A DNA stretch of 64,000 nt from Nicotiana tabacum (lineage: Eukaryota; Streptophyta; Magnoliopsida; Solanales; Solanaceae), in contig NC_134088.1 in NCBI RefSeq assembly GCF_000715075.1, positions 2,604,001 to 2,668,000 of the forward strand, in the 5' to 3' direction. This document shows, piece by piece, positions 35,054-46,876 of this stretch. Position numbers and translations under genes: made by a program. The notes under the pieces were generated by a model that was given only the letters and a program-made list of their open reading frames with translations, had not been told where the DNA came from and made no database searches. Numbering within the stretch: position 1 is the first letter of the stretch; the number at the start of each line of letters is the position of its first letter.

Positions 35054-36388
35054 TGGTAAATGAAATTTTTTTTTTCATTTTTCACGAACATCTTTCCTAA
35101 ATAGAGAGCATGAAATCTCATGAGATAATTTAAGGAACTTTGTTAATGTGGATTCCCCCATTACAGACCTTTGTGTAGCGACCGTTCATTATAATTTTAA
35201 AGTTATAGATTTATATATACTATTTATTATAATTTTAATAAAATTTACAAATAAATATATATTTCGCGCCTAAAGTACCCAATTCAGATGAACCTGATTT
35301 TTCAAAGATGTATCTGCGCCCTTGTTTATAACAATGTAACGTTTCATCATAACTATCAAGTTTTCTTTGGATCAGATTTTCTCTATCATATTTTATCTCT
35401 ATAACAACATTTTACTTATAGGAGTAATAATCATCATTATTGTTGTATACTTTTTGAATTATTACTTCTCTGTAACAGCCTAACTCAAATATCTCTTCGT
35501 TATGTTTATTATTTTATAATAGCAAAAAATAATCCACTAATCTATTTTACTGGAGACATACCATAACTAAATTTTTTAAGTTCTAATGAGGAATATGAAA
35601 TGCAAAACCTCTTATAAACTTGAATATCTTTTGAGATTTTAAATTTAAATGAATTTTATTATCTTACATACCTTAAAAATATGGGGAAAAAAAAGATTTT
35701 TTGAGTAATTCTTGTCTATAACATTCAAATAAGATCTAAATGACAAAATGTTATTATAGGAGTATAACAACTAATCGCTATAATGGCAAATAAGATCCAA
35801 ACAAAAGAAATTATAGAAAGGTTTGATTGTATTTATATTATACTTAAACATCCATGGACTAAGTATATTGGCTGATCAAACACCATTTGTTTTCATTAAA
35901 GATTAAGATGCCCAAATTATAAGATGTTGTCTTTAAATCTGAATATTGGATAACTAAATATTTATTTTCTCAGCATCTGATTATGTATACTTTCTCTTTA
36001 TTTGAAAAGTAACCAATATAAAGTTCAATAGTATTACAATTAGATATTATTATCAAAAAATATCAGAGAAAATCTTCATCTAAATGGTGACATTGTAAAA
36101 ACTGTTTGTTTCATGAAGCATGCGCTAGCAGCAATGGTTCAGAAGTAATTGTTGAGAGGTGGTGATATTCATGTTTTCTGAAATTTTTGCAGCTTTTATT
36201 TTTTGTCTGTGAATTTATTTGCAGCTCTTATTCTTTGTCCGTGAATTTATTTGCAGCTCTTATTTTTTGTCCGTGATATTCATGTGATATTCGTGAATTT
36301 TTGCAAGAAGAAGAAGTACTAGCTGTAATCCTTGTGAATTTATTTGATGCACCTTGAGATTGCAAGACACAGAAACTTTATATATACC
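35054..36388. other. AT-rich intergenic region
   Basis: No coding signal. It consists of AT-rich sequence with several ATAACAACATTTTA-like and TTATTATAGGAGTA-like phrases (about 35390-35420, 35745-35775) of the kind seen in small Solanaceae MITEs, but I could not define ends. A three-fold ~32-bp repeat (GTGAATTTATTTGCAGCTC) lies at about 36190-36275. Confidence 0.5.
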
Positions 36389-36686
36389 TCAATGACATTC
36401 ATCAATGTCAAAGGACAAAGTACTTGCCGAAGTATCAAACATTAATCCTATCCCTTTGGAGTTGATTAACTTATAATATTGAGAAGTTTTCTTCATCCAA
36501 TAAAAGCCAAACAATAGAACCCACGATGTTTTACAATTACACGTTCTATTCTAGATTCAACTTCGTACTCGTGCTTAAACTACCAAAGTACAACTTCACA
36601 ACATGAAAGTATAGTTCCTGACCATTTGGATCCTCTTCATAGCAAGTGGTAAAAGGTCCGATTGAATTTCAATCATAGGAATTCCA
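36389..36686 (-). pseudogene. 3' fragment of an aspartic protease gene
   Basis: The minus strand matches the last ~100 codons of the intact aspartic protease gene at 56375-57916. GPFTTCYEEDPNG pairs with GPFDTCYKDNPNG, VVKLYFGS is identical, and VNQLQ near the end is shared. The reading is interrupted by several stops (after LNLE, near 36540, and after FSIL). Homology stops abruptly at about 36686, close to where the MULE-related sequence begins, so the upstream part was probably lost or displaced when that element arrived. It is a relic of a local gene duplication. Confidence 0.85.
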
Positions 36687-37959
36687 ACGGCGGATTCAAC
36701 GCCACACAAGATGATAACCAGAGGTATACCCACCAAAATTCTCAATTTTGATGGGCCCTCTTTCTCGTTGCAAATAACTTAAGGGGAGTCGGATTTTGCA
36801 GGTTTATCAGCAACTACAGTTTCAGAGAGAAGAACTAAATTACACAATGACAAGTCGAAAGAAGTCCAAGTTGAGAAATCTTCAAAAGAAACAAAAAAAT
36901 CCAGTTGTTTCAAAGAGGAAAACCCCTATGAATGATTCTTCATGTGTCAATGTAAAGGAAGTCGCTGCAAAAAAAATATCAGATACACGACACGAAAAGG
37001 TAATTGCTATTGTATCAATATGCATTCAAAGAAACTTATATGTATTCATAATTATTCAATTGTATTTACATGTATTTATTCTTGTTAAATGCAGGGAATT
37101 AATTTTTTGTGAAACACCGGCCAAAATTTGCACCCCATATCAGTGTTTATACCAACACTGATGTAGTCTCCCAGCTAAAAGAGAACCTTACTCCTGATCA
37201 GTACCAACAACTTGGCAATACTTGCTTTGGCTTATTTCTTCAAATGAAGCGCTGTGAAGTTCAACATCAACTCTTCGGATGCTTCATGGCTCTCCAGTTA
37301 GAAGGCACTGCTAACAATGTATTTGCAGTACACGTTAATGATACTTCTAACATTTCACATTAAGGGAGTTTGCGCTTGTGGCTGTCCTCAAATGTATTGG
37401 TAATGATGAAGATTTTGAGTTTAGTGAAAAGGTTCCTAACTGGCTTATTGAGACTTGCTTTGGAGGTGCTAATCTTGTCAAGAAGGAACAATTGATGAAA
37501 TATTTTGCTGACAAGAACTGGGGTCCCGACAATAATGGTGATGCCTTGAAGATATCTTTGTTGTATTTCATACACACCTTCATTTTTTCATCCGAGAAGA
37601 ATAGTACAACTATACCAAGGCTACATTTTGACTTGGTAGAGAGTGGGCGCTATTCTGAATATCATTTGGGTTTAAAAGCATTTGAAATGCTGACAAAATC
37701 GATTAGCATGAAGATGGATGCTGAGAAGAAGTCTTACAAGATAGTTGGGATGCCACTGGCTATGCAAGTGTGGTTTTATGAGTGTTGTACAGATGTTGAT
37801 TCCAAAATTGCACGCCGAGTTGATGACGTGGTCCCCAGAATACTCAATTAGAGAACCACCGGATATCAGCCAACCTTTGCTTATCTGATGAACGGCATGT
37901 TCACTAACACCGAAAACATGGTAATATACAAATTATATCATTGCTAGTTTATATTTTAT

Positions 37960-38530
37960 TAATAATTAATAGGCATACATTTGCATATAGAAGTATGCAG
38001 TTGCATTCAGATACATTTTTGGTGATGTAATACCTGCTGTAGTTTTAGCTGTCATATTCTCACAAATCTGCTGCATACAATTGCATACAAATGCATCCAG
38101 ATTACTCATACATTTGCATACAAGAGACTGCATTCATTTTTAGGGGATGCATACAACATAATACATTTGTATACAAATACATACAGATAGAAATATTTGT
38201 ATAATCAGTTGCATACAGATACAAGATACAGTTGCATACTACTTCTATAATCAGCTGCATACATTTTCAGGGGATGCATACAGCAATATACATTTGTATA
38301 CATATGCTTACAGATATAAATACTTGCATACAGATTCAAGATACATGTATACAAATGCATAGGGACTAATAAACAGCTGCATACACTTGTATACAAATGG
38401 ATACAGAAACGGCATACATTTGAATACATCTAATGCATACAATTGCATTCATATGCATACAGCAATATATAGCTGTTGTAGCCTTCATTATTAATTTTTC
38501 ATACAATTGCATATTATTTCCAAATCATTA
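37960..38530. repeat. Decamer repeat field in intron (TGCATACAAA type)
   Basis: Within the intron 37921-38623 the words GCATACA and ATACATTTG recur dozens of times, often spaced by 10 bases (TGCATACAAT, TGCATACAAA). It is too irregular to call an array with a fixed unit. Confidence 0.7.
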
Positions 38531-40399
38531 GTGTTGCCTTATATTCAATACAAATTTCAGTTTGTATTCCAGATCTGCATCTGTATGTTTCTAGTGATGC
38601 TTTGATTGTATTTCAATTTTCAGATTGTTTACAAGGACATCAGTCCAAGCGATATAGAGTTTGCCGTTATTCAGATTCCTCCTGTAGGCGTCGATGTTGA
38701 GAGGAGACCTACTCCTGCTCATTCAGACAAATCGGGAGAGGATTCGGATGACTTTTCTCCTACACCCGATCTTCAATGTAAGAAGAAACATGTTGCAAGT
38801 GTTGGTCCATCTTCATCACCGCCCCATAAAAAGCGCAAAGGAACACGAAAGGCATCCTAATGAAACAGAATATCAACCCAAGATTCCTCCTGTTTGTGTA
38901 TCCGAATTTGGACATAAAGTTTTGCATGACAATCAGCTGCCAGATTCCCAATATGACGAAGTATCTTCTTTGAGGAAAGACATAAATTCATTCAAAGAAT
39001 ACGTGAGTATTTAACCACAAATTAAACATTACAGTTTAATGAATAACATTCATATATTTTTGGCGCAATCTTCTAATTATTTTTGTATTGTTAAGGTTGT
39101 GGGAGAGTTCAAGTCTCTAAGAACATTGATCAATGATAACTTCAAGAAGCTTTCTGACCATCTTCAACAAAATCAGCAAACTGAAAGTTTACACCAGAGA
39201 AAGGAACCCATAGGGAGATGTGATGATGGCATTGACACAGATGTCGGAGATAATGTTGAGGTTTAACATTCTTAACATATTGAGCATTTGTTTATATCTC
39301 CTGCTTGCTGTTATAATTAAATAATTGTATTATAAAAGTTGTATGTATTCGACTAGCATTTAACTGCCTCATTAAACTGATAAAGGCATCGACCAACACA
39401 TGTATTTAGCTGTATTCAAATCTGTGTTAACCTTAATATGTAAATAGAATTAACTACTGTATTTAAACATATTCAGCTGTATTTTGATGTATTCTGATTT
39501 GTATTTCTTGAATATGTGTGATGTATTTCAAACTCCCATTTCCATTACCAAAATCTATTTTCTTACTACACTTATATGTATTTAATTGTATTGTAACATT
39601 AAGTTAATACACTAACAATGATACATACAACTAACAGAAATAAGTGCTTAATGATCAATGTTTGGAGTCAAGAGGGGAGGGGAAAACTACATCAGAGGTG
39701 TCGTCCAACATACCATCTACAGGTCAAGAGGGTGTATCTACAGAATTCTATGTATCTCAATTTGAGCAGGACGACAAGTTTCTTCCCAGTAAAATTCCAG
39801 AAACGAGAATTGTGATTCACAACAGTGCAAAAAAAGCTGAATCAACCCCAATACCATCTCATAGGAATCGGCGACCAAGTAGATGGTACTCTTCGCCTTA
39901 TGAGTCTAACTTCGACTCTGCAGGTTAGTGTTTTTATAAACTAAAGATTCAGCTTTCCTCATGGTTTTTAAATTTAAAAGTTTCTAATCACGAATTCAAT
40001 GAACAAGTACCTCAGTAAAGTTGACCCCCATTTTTGAAATAAGACGCCCCTTTGAGGATGATTCAATAACGGGGCCACATCCTACGTTAATCATTGAGGA
40101 ATATGACAAATAGGTTCGTGATGGTCTTCTCGCTAGACATGATCAGAGGTGAGTTTTCCCCCGGTATATGTATTAAGTATTTATATTTTTAAAAATGTAT
40201 ATAATATTTTTTATATCATACTTGTAGAAGTAATTTGGAAGACCATTACAAGAAGAACAAGTCAACACTTCATATACCATGGGATTTTGGAGTTGACTAA
40301 GTTAATTCAAAAAATTGGTTTTACCTTCTATCGTTTGACGGGAAGCTATGGGATGACAACGTAAGTTTTTTCCCCTAACTGACTAATTTTCTTTGAATA

Positions 40400-41120
40400 A
40401 CAACATGTTGTTTTATTCAGCTGTATTCAGTTGTATTATTCATCTACATTCAGCTGTATTCAACTGTATTCAACTGTATTCCGCTATAGTCAGTTGAATT
40501 GAACTGTATTAATCAGCTATAGTCAGCTGAATTCAATTGCTATATTCAGTTTTATTCAACATCTGCATTCAACTGTATTCAGATGTATTTTGGTGTATTC
40601 AGTTGTATTCAGTTATAGTCAGTTAAATTGAACTGTATTAATCAGCTATAGTCAGCTGTATTCAATTGCTATATTCAGCTTTATTCAACATCTATATTCA
40701 GCTGTATTCAGCTAATTTCAATTAAATTCAACTGTTTTAATCAGCTGTAGTCAGATATATTCAACTGCATTTGTATTCAGCTTTATTCAACTCATGTATT
40801 TAGATGTATTTAACTATATTCAGTTGAATTCAAATGTTTTAATCAGCTGTAGTCAGCTGTATTCAACTGCATTTCTCTATATTCAGATGTACTCAGCTGT
40901 AGACAGTCATATTCAAGTGTTTAAATCATAAGTAGTCAATTGTATTATTCAATATTATTCAGCTGTATTCAGCTATATTCAGTTGTTTTCAATTGTTTTA
41001 ATCAGATGTAGTAAGTTGTAGTTCAGTTGTAGTCAACAATTTTATTCACATACAATCTGTTGTATTCAACTATATTTTTCATATGTATTTCTCTGTATTC
41101 AGCTATATTCTTTAATAGTT
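40400..41120. repeat. Decamer repeat field (CTGTATTCAG type) with a 129-bp duplication
   Basis: The intron between 40361 and 41162 is almost entirely made of variants of CTGTATTCAR, often head to tail at 10-base spacing. Inside it, 40488-40616 and 40617-40745 form a direct duplication of 129 bp with few differences, showing that the field expands by local duplication. Confidence 0.8.
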
Positions 41121-42008
41121 TGATTAATTGGACTCACACCATGTACTTAACTTTGTGTATAGCATATTGACGTCATATTCTACTATTTGAGAAAGAAGGG
41201 AAAGTACAATCAAACAAGCAACTTCAAGTATACAACTGTTGATTGTATATTCAAGACAAGAATCGCTGAAATATTCGACAGGTATGCTGATACAGATAGT
41301 AATGCTAATGTAGCCAAAGAAGAGGATGTGGTATGTGAGTACATAAGAGGCTACAGATTGCATGCTAATGTACCTTGGCATACTGTGGATAATGTCATGA
41401 TACCAGTCAATTTGAAGGACAAACTACACTGGGTATTGGTTGTTGTCTCATTCAAGGAGAGATGTATCAAAGTGTATGACTCGTACAGATCTGTAGGTCA
41501 TGATGCTTATGTAGTTTCTGAGATTGATAAGCTAGCTAAGCTTGTACCTTTGTATCTATCAATCAGTGGCTTTTACAGAGATAGTCAAGGCATAGATTGG
41601 TCTGCTTACTCAGCATGAACTGACAAGTCACATAATGATCCCTTTGAAGTTTTTTTCCTTTCAGATCTGCCTCAACAGAAAGCTTGTAGCATGTAAGTAT
41701 TCAAGCATCATTATTGTATGTTATACACAAATCTAATTGTATGAATTATTTTTAATTGTTTCAATCAATTATTTTTTAGGGATTGTGGGGTGCATGTTGC
41801 AGCATACGCAGAGTTTTTGAGCACTCTTGGAGAGATTCCACAAACAATATTTGATTCCACTCTACTCCATCAAAGATATGGTGCTCTCCTCTGGGACTAT
41901 GCTATGCGGAAGATAGACGCCGATGCCATAAGCGAGAATGAAGCACCTTTAAAGATTGCTAGGCAAATCACGGAGTTATATTCAAAGATGCAGATAGTGT
42001 TAGAGTAG

Positions 42009-42878
42009 CTTTAGGTTATTGTAGTTTTAGAGTGTAGTTTCAAGATGAATACTATTTTGAGTAGTTTTTGGTGTAGATGGTATTTAGTTTGAAAAACTTA
42101 TCACTTTATCAACAGTGTTCGTGTATGACAATTGCAACTTTTCAATCACTGTTTCACTGGTTTGTTCATAAGTATTCATGCTTATTCTTCAGTTTGAATA
42201 CATATTTATCTTACAGGATTCAAGTATGTGTTAATACCAAGGAACTTTGCTTGAACATGTTTTAGTTAATGAACATCTTAATGTCAAAGTCAGAAACTTT
42301 ATGTATGCTGATGGTAGGTTATATAAAAGAATTCAGATGTATTTTTTTCTGGATTCAGTTGTATTCAGTTGTATTTAGCTATCAAATTCAGTTGTACTCA
42401 GTTGTATTCAGCAGTATCCATTCAGATGTATCTTTCAAGTTCAGATAATACATATTAAAGAACACAATTTCAGATGTATTAAACAGGTTGTACGTAATCA
42501 GTTGTATTCAGATGTACTCAGTTGTATTTAGCTTATTTTATTCAGCAGTAGTTAGTTGTATTTAAGTGTATTATTCAGTTGTATTTAGTTGTATTTTGGT
42601 ATATTCATTTACATTCAGTGCTACTCAACTGTATTATTCATAAAAATACTTCAGCTGTATCCAGTTGTATTTTTTAGTATTCATCTATACTCAGTTATAC
42701 TTAACTGTATAGTGCATATGTATTTATCTGTATAAAAATACTTCAACTATATGTATTCAGAAACTATTCACGAAAGTCATTTCAGAATATATTACTTGAC
42801 AATGAGAATTTATTACTTGACAATGTCATCATAAATATTGATAAATCGTTGAAGCACCAATACATGTCAAAGTGTTAA
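42009..42878. repeat. Spacer between the convergent genes, decamer-rich
   Basis: Separates the 3' ends of the Ulp1-like and transposase genes. From about 42330 to 42760 it is dense in TTGTATTCAG variants. The short ORF at 42077-42265 has no recognisable protein content. Confidence 0.7.
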
Positions 42879-45800
42879 CTATTTGTTACGTGGAGCATTT
42901 CTACATGTTCGCTTGTTATGTCCTCCCTGTCCACATATGCTACATGAATGTTGATTTTTCGGCTGCAACAATTCACTTAAAGTTTTATCGCGCTTCTTTT
43001 TTGGCCTTCCAAGAGGTCTTTTCCATTTAGATGGTAGTACAACCTTCTCTGTAACATGTTTTGGTATATTCCAGTCATTTCTGTCCGGTAGCGGGTACAT
43101 TGGAACATCGTATGTCATTACAATTGTATTTGGTTTGTAATAGTTAGAGCAATATTCTTCTAGCATTAGGAACTTGCTCTTCAATACAGCCCAAGCATGT
43201 GGGCATGGCAATTCATCAACTTGGAACCTCCCACAAACACATTTTCTCTCTAATAGGCAGACTGTGTAATTCCTCCCACCATCATTAACCGTATGTAAGT
43301 ATTCAGTTGATGGTACCACCTACATTTAAAAATAGAAATATAAATTTTGAACACATATACCTGAATTACCAAATGTATAATGCTGAATTAATAAGTTACA
43401 TACAACTGAAATTTTTGCATATAGATGAATACTTTAAATATTTTGACCAGCAGAATATCGACTATAATTAGTGCAGAACTTATCAAATTTCTGATGTACT
43501 TTAGGCAACAGGATGCTAATAAAAGCATTAGAATCATACGTATTGACAATACATATTAAAATTACATATAATACAGCTTTGTTAGTTATATTCTGATGTA
43601 TTCCAATAGTTTTTGCAGCATGTTTTTAGTTATATTAAATTGTATTCATATTAGATCTACGGAAAAATATATCTTTTATGAGTTTGAATATAGTTGTATT
43701 CATATGTATTAATGGTAGTTTTACTTAAAAAATTATTGTATTCATGCCATTAATTCAGTAAACATTAAGCTATATACAGCAATGACATTAAAATATAACT
43801 TACAGTCATACGTGTAGACATTGCCTCATTCAAAGTCAGCATCTCCTGGTATTTTTTTCCAAGCGTCGTGTATGTCTGTGTAGCTTCTTTGCGATTACTA
43901 CAATTCCAACGTCCAAACATCTTCCTAACTTCTTCGAGAAAGTCGTTTATTGGCAATTCCCTTGTTGAAACTAGTGCGGCATTGATTGACTCAGCGATAT
44001 TTGACGTCATTGTCCATCCCCTGTTAACAGGTGCATACAACCTAGCCCACTTTTCGTAACCAGCTAACTCTAAGTATTCTTTCACCCTAATATCTACCTT
44101 CTCCACCTTCTCTATCAGACTGTCAAATTCAGCTTGTGTGTATGCTTTTGCCATCGAGAAGTATATCTCGCTCAACTTGGCATGATTCTTTTTGAATTTC
44201 TTATATACGTTGTTCCATAGATGCCATATACAAGCAAAATGCGGTACATCTGGATACACTCTCGATACAGATTTAATGATACTCTCATTTCTATCTGAAA
44301 CGACGCACATGTTTTCCCTTTCACCGTATGCTATCTTGAATTGCTCAAAGAACCACGTCCAAGCAGCATCGTTCTCTGAATCAATAATACCATATGCTAG
44401 TGGCAATATATGACCTGTAAATACAATTGAATATAATTATTTTTAAAACATGTATTTCAATATTTCAAAATATTAACAGATTGTATTATAATTCAGATAC
44501 TCACCTGCACCATCCAACGTGCTTGCCGAAACGAATGTCTCGGTGTAGTAAGATCTTAGGTGAGTTCCATCCACAACAACAATGGGTCTACAATGATCAA
44601 ACCCCCTTATAAAGGCATACAAGGATATATACACGCACATGAATTCATTTTTTGGCGATTTTACCATTCTGATGTGGGAACCTGGATATGTCATATCCAT
44701 TGTATATAAGTATCCTGGTAATTTTTTGTATGAATCAGTTGGTTCACCTCTCAGAAAATTCATTGCCTTTTCTTTATCTCTCCACGCCAACATGTAGCTA
44801 ACATCTACACCTAAATCTGATTTCACATCATCAATAATATCCCTTGGAGTGTATTTCCACTTATGGTTTGTAAGCTTAGGCCTTATCATACCACCTATAA
44901 GGCTGCTACTAGCCTGCCGCTGCTCATACACCTTGTCCTTCGGCGGACATGTATGGTTATCATTGAATTCTCTCACTTTAAATAGTTCTGATTTGTTAAT
45001 GCTTGAAGCCTTAAACCTCCATTCACAATCTTCTGAAATACATAATAATGCATAGCTGTAAAAAATTAATTATTTTACATTTGATTAGCATAAGTGTTTA
45101 CAAAAAATGCAGCTCATATACAGACAAATACAATCTGACATAGATACATCCTGACATCTATATATATAAATTTTTATACTACTGAATTCCATTATAGTTA
45201 TATGCGTTTGAATACAACTGAATACACTTGTTTGTATATGCATATACTTAATACCACAGTAGACATAATAAGAAAATAATTAGAGCCACTGTTGTGTATT
45301 TATATTAGTAAAATACATATGAATACATGTATTTAAGGACCCTAAACAAACATATGTTTACTTCATCTGTGATCATCAAGAGGAAATACACAAATATGCA
45401 TAAATAAAACAACGTTAAGCTTACAGCTCGAACCAATAATCGAAAATACAACGGAAAAAAAATTAAATACATGCAAACCTGACAGCATTAGACCTATCAA
45501 CTCGGAATTGAAACCTTTGAGCTATAGCATAATTCTCTATCACCTCTTTCAATGTAGCCTTATCCTTATAAACTTGTCCAGCCATAACCTCCTTTTGATT
45601 AGTTCTGAAATTATCAAATCCTTGTGGAGTTCGAACACTCCAATCGCTTCTCCTGAATTGATAAAATCTAGAGCCGGTGTATCATCTGTATCAGAATCGT
45701 ACCTTTGAACTCCTTCGTCTATTTGCACAATGTCGCCTTGATTTAAACTACCTCCGGATATAAGATCTTTTTCGATAGTTGTTATGCACAAAGGATACAT

Positions 45801-46040
45801 CCCAAATTCTTTGTTCTCTTTTTTCAATTCTACATACACTCTGTAACCCATATCATTGTGTATTTCCATTGGCGCGCAATTTCCTTCTACTTTGTATTGT
45901 ATTTTAATGGTCTTTGAGCTCAAATCTATACCCAGTTGATTAGAAATTGAAGCAACCAGATCATTAAAGGAGGCATACTCCTTTAAGTATCCCCTCAATT
46001 GAAAAATCGATGTAATTTCCCTCATCGTTCCACTTGCCAA
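42879..46040 (-). pseudogene. MuDR-type MULE transposase, four exons, one frame change
   Basis: DDE transposase that would cut and paste the element. Exons (minus strand): 46040-45479, 45055-44505, 44415-43804, 43319-42879; three GT-AG introns join in consistent phase, giving about 720 codons, normal for the family. Exon 1 starts MASGTMREITS and holds the N-terminal domain. Exon 2 has VVVDGTHLRSYY with the first catalytic Asp. Exon 3 has CVVSDRNESIIKSV (second Asp), CIWHLWNNV and SNIAESINAAL (Glu). Exon 4 has a SWIM finger (CVCGRF ... CPHAW), a basic GRPKKKRDK stretch likely acting in nuclear entry, and a CCHC knuckle (CSICGQGGHNKRTC). The only break I see is a one-base frame change in exon 1 at about 45590-45620. 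The element could therefore have been active recently, or the break could be an assembly error. Confidence 0.88.
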
Positions 46041-46599
46041 AATGACGCAACAAAACTGTTAAACTTGCCATATGTATAGAGGATGAATACCTTATTTTAT
46101 ATATGATTTGTATCAATCGAAAAAAAAGGAGAAGAGAATGGAAAAAGTTCGATCAGATGTTGCTCTATTTTTTCGTTATATTCACGTTTCTGAGTTGCTT
46201 TCTTTGAGCAAAATACAGATTAATGTGTACTAGTTTTAGTTCGTTGAGTTAATTTAGGAGAATATCATGTGATTTGATTTCCTTCCTTTTTTAACCAGTT
46301 TAACCTTCCTGATTTTGCGCAGATATGTTACTGTATTTCACGTTAATGACGCTTAAATACAGCTAAATACATATCAGACTTAGCTGGAATTCCAGTTTTT
46401 ACGCCTATTTTTTGTTGTATTAATGAATACAACATCTTTAATACATGAAATACATTGTATAAAAACATAAAAGGTATCTATAACACGTAATATAACAAAA
46501 GATATCTATAAATGGCTAATTAGACCTAAAAGATGGTTCTTTATGAAACATTCTCAGAAATATATTAGATATTTAGATTTGGCAAGTGTAAATGAAGTC
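46041..46599. other. Region upstream of the MULE transposase
   Basis: AT-rich 5' flank of the transposase gene, likely containing its promoter and the right end of the MULE. Scattered AATACA/TGTATT words continue to about 46470. No gene seen and no clear inverted repeat to the left side found. It ends in TTATC (46600-46604), the target duplication of the copia array. Confidence 0.55.
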
Positions 46600-46604
46600 T
46601 TATC
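46600..46604. other. Target-site duplication (left) of the copia array: TTATC
   Basis: TTATC directly precedes the first LTR and is repeated exactly at 56161-56165 directly after the third LTR. No TTATC flanks the middle LTR. Confidence 0.88.
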
Positions 46605-46876
46605 TATTGGACTTTAAGCCATTGGGCTTTAAAGATTAGAAGTGTGAATTGGGAAATGGTGGGAAATAAAATGGAGGGAAATGAAAAATTTGGAAAATTT
46701 GAATCAAGTGAACCTTTTCATTTATGACAAATGAACTTTGTCCCTCATTGGTGAGGGACAAATACACTTGTGTGTATAAATATAGGATCACTTCTTAGAG
46801 CTCTTAAAGGAGTTGAAAAGAATGAAGTCTCGTGCTGTTGTCGTTGCTCGGCTCGGCTTCGGCTTAGGATTAGGAT
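46605..46876 (+). repeat. Truncated first LTR of the copia array
   Basis: Matches the first ~270 bp of the other LTRs, including the TATAAATA box (46775-46782), and starts TATTGGAC where the others start TGTTGGAC. It stops inside the GGCTTC/GGATTT hexamer tract, where the sequence jumps straight into the integrase coding region. Confidence 0.9.

Larger units (their letters stand above)
36848..42008 (+). pseudogene. DUF1985 / Ulp1 (C48) protease-like gene, multi-exon, broken
   Basis: Ulp1 peptidases cleave SUMO from proteins in the nucleus; copies inside MULEs have unknown targets. Likely exons: ~36848-36998 (basic N-terminus), ~37095-37920 (DUF1985: CFGLFLQMKRCEVQ, FALVAVLKCIG, HFDLVESGRYSEYHLG), 38624-39002, 39096-39260, ~39650-39923, ~40024-40148, 40228-40360, 41163-41692 and 41780-42008. 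The protease core keeps all three catalytic residues: His in KLHWVLVV (41427-41429), Asp in KVYDSYRS (41478-41480) and Cys in GDCGVHVA (41784-41786). Breaks: a frame change near 37350, TAG 37849-37851, a frame change near 38840, TAG 40111-40113, TAA 40298-40300, TGA 41616-41618. Splice sites are mostly canonical GT/AG, but the first exon junction does not join in frame. Confidence 0.82.
36690..46590. mobile_element. Ulp1-carrying MULE (Mutator-like element); ends not defined
   Basis: A MuDR-type transposase gene (minus, 46040-42879) and a DUF1985/Ulp1 protease-like gene (plus, about 36848-42008) face each other tail to tail, with an ~870 bp spacer. MULEs that have taken up Ulp1-like genes are known in plants (Arabidopsis Kaonashi elements, melon CUMULE), and some lack long terminal inverted repeats. 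I found no convincing terminal inverted repeat or 9-bp target duplication. The limits given are the end of the aspartic protease fragment and the copia insertion. Introns and spacer share a degenerate decamer, which ties the two genes into one unit. Confidence 0.75.

Noticed and set aside
35380..35830. Possible small MITE with ATAACAACATTTTA-like ends
   Set aside because: Suggestive phrases occur but I could not identify paired ends or a target duplication.
37960..41120. Possible CRISPR-like array because of regularly spaced short words
   Set aside because: Plant nuclear context, no conserved repeat-spacer structure; the words are a degenerate decamer within introns.
36690..46599. Terminal inverted repeats for the MULE
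   Set aside because: I compared the outermost ~200 bases on each side by eye and found no convincing inverted match.
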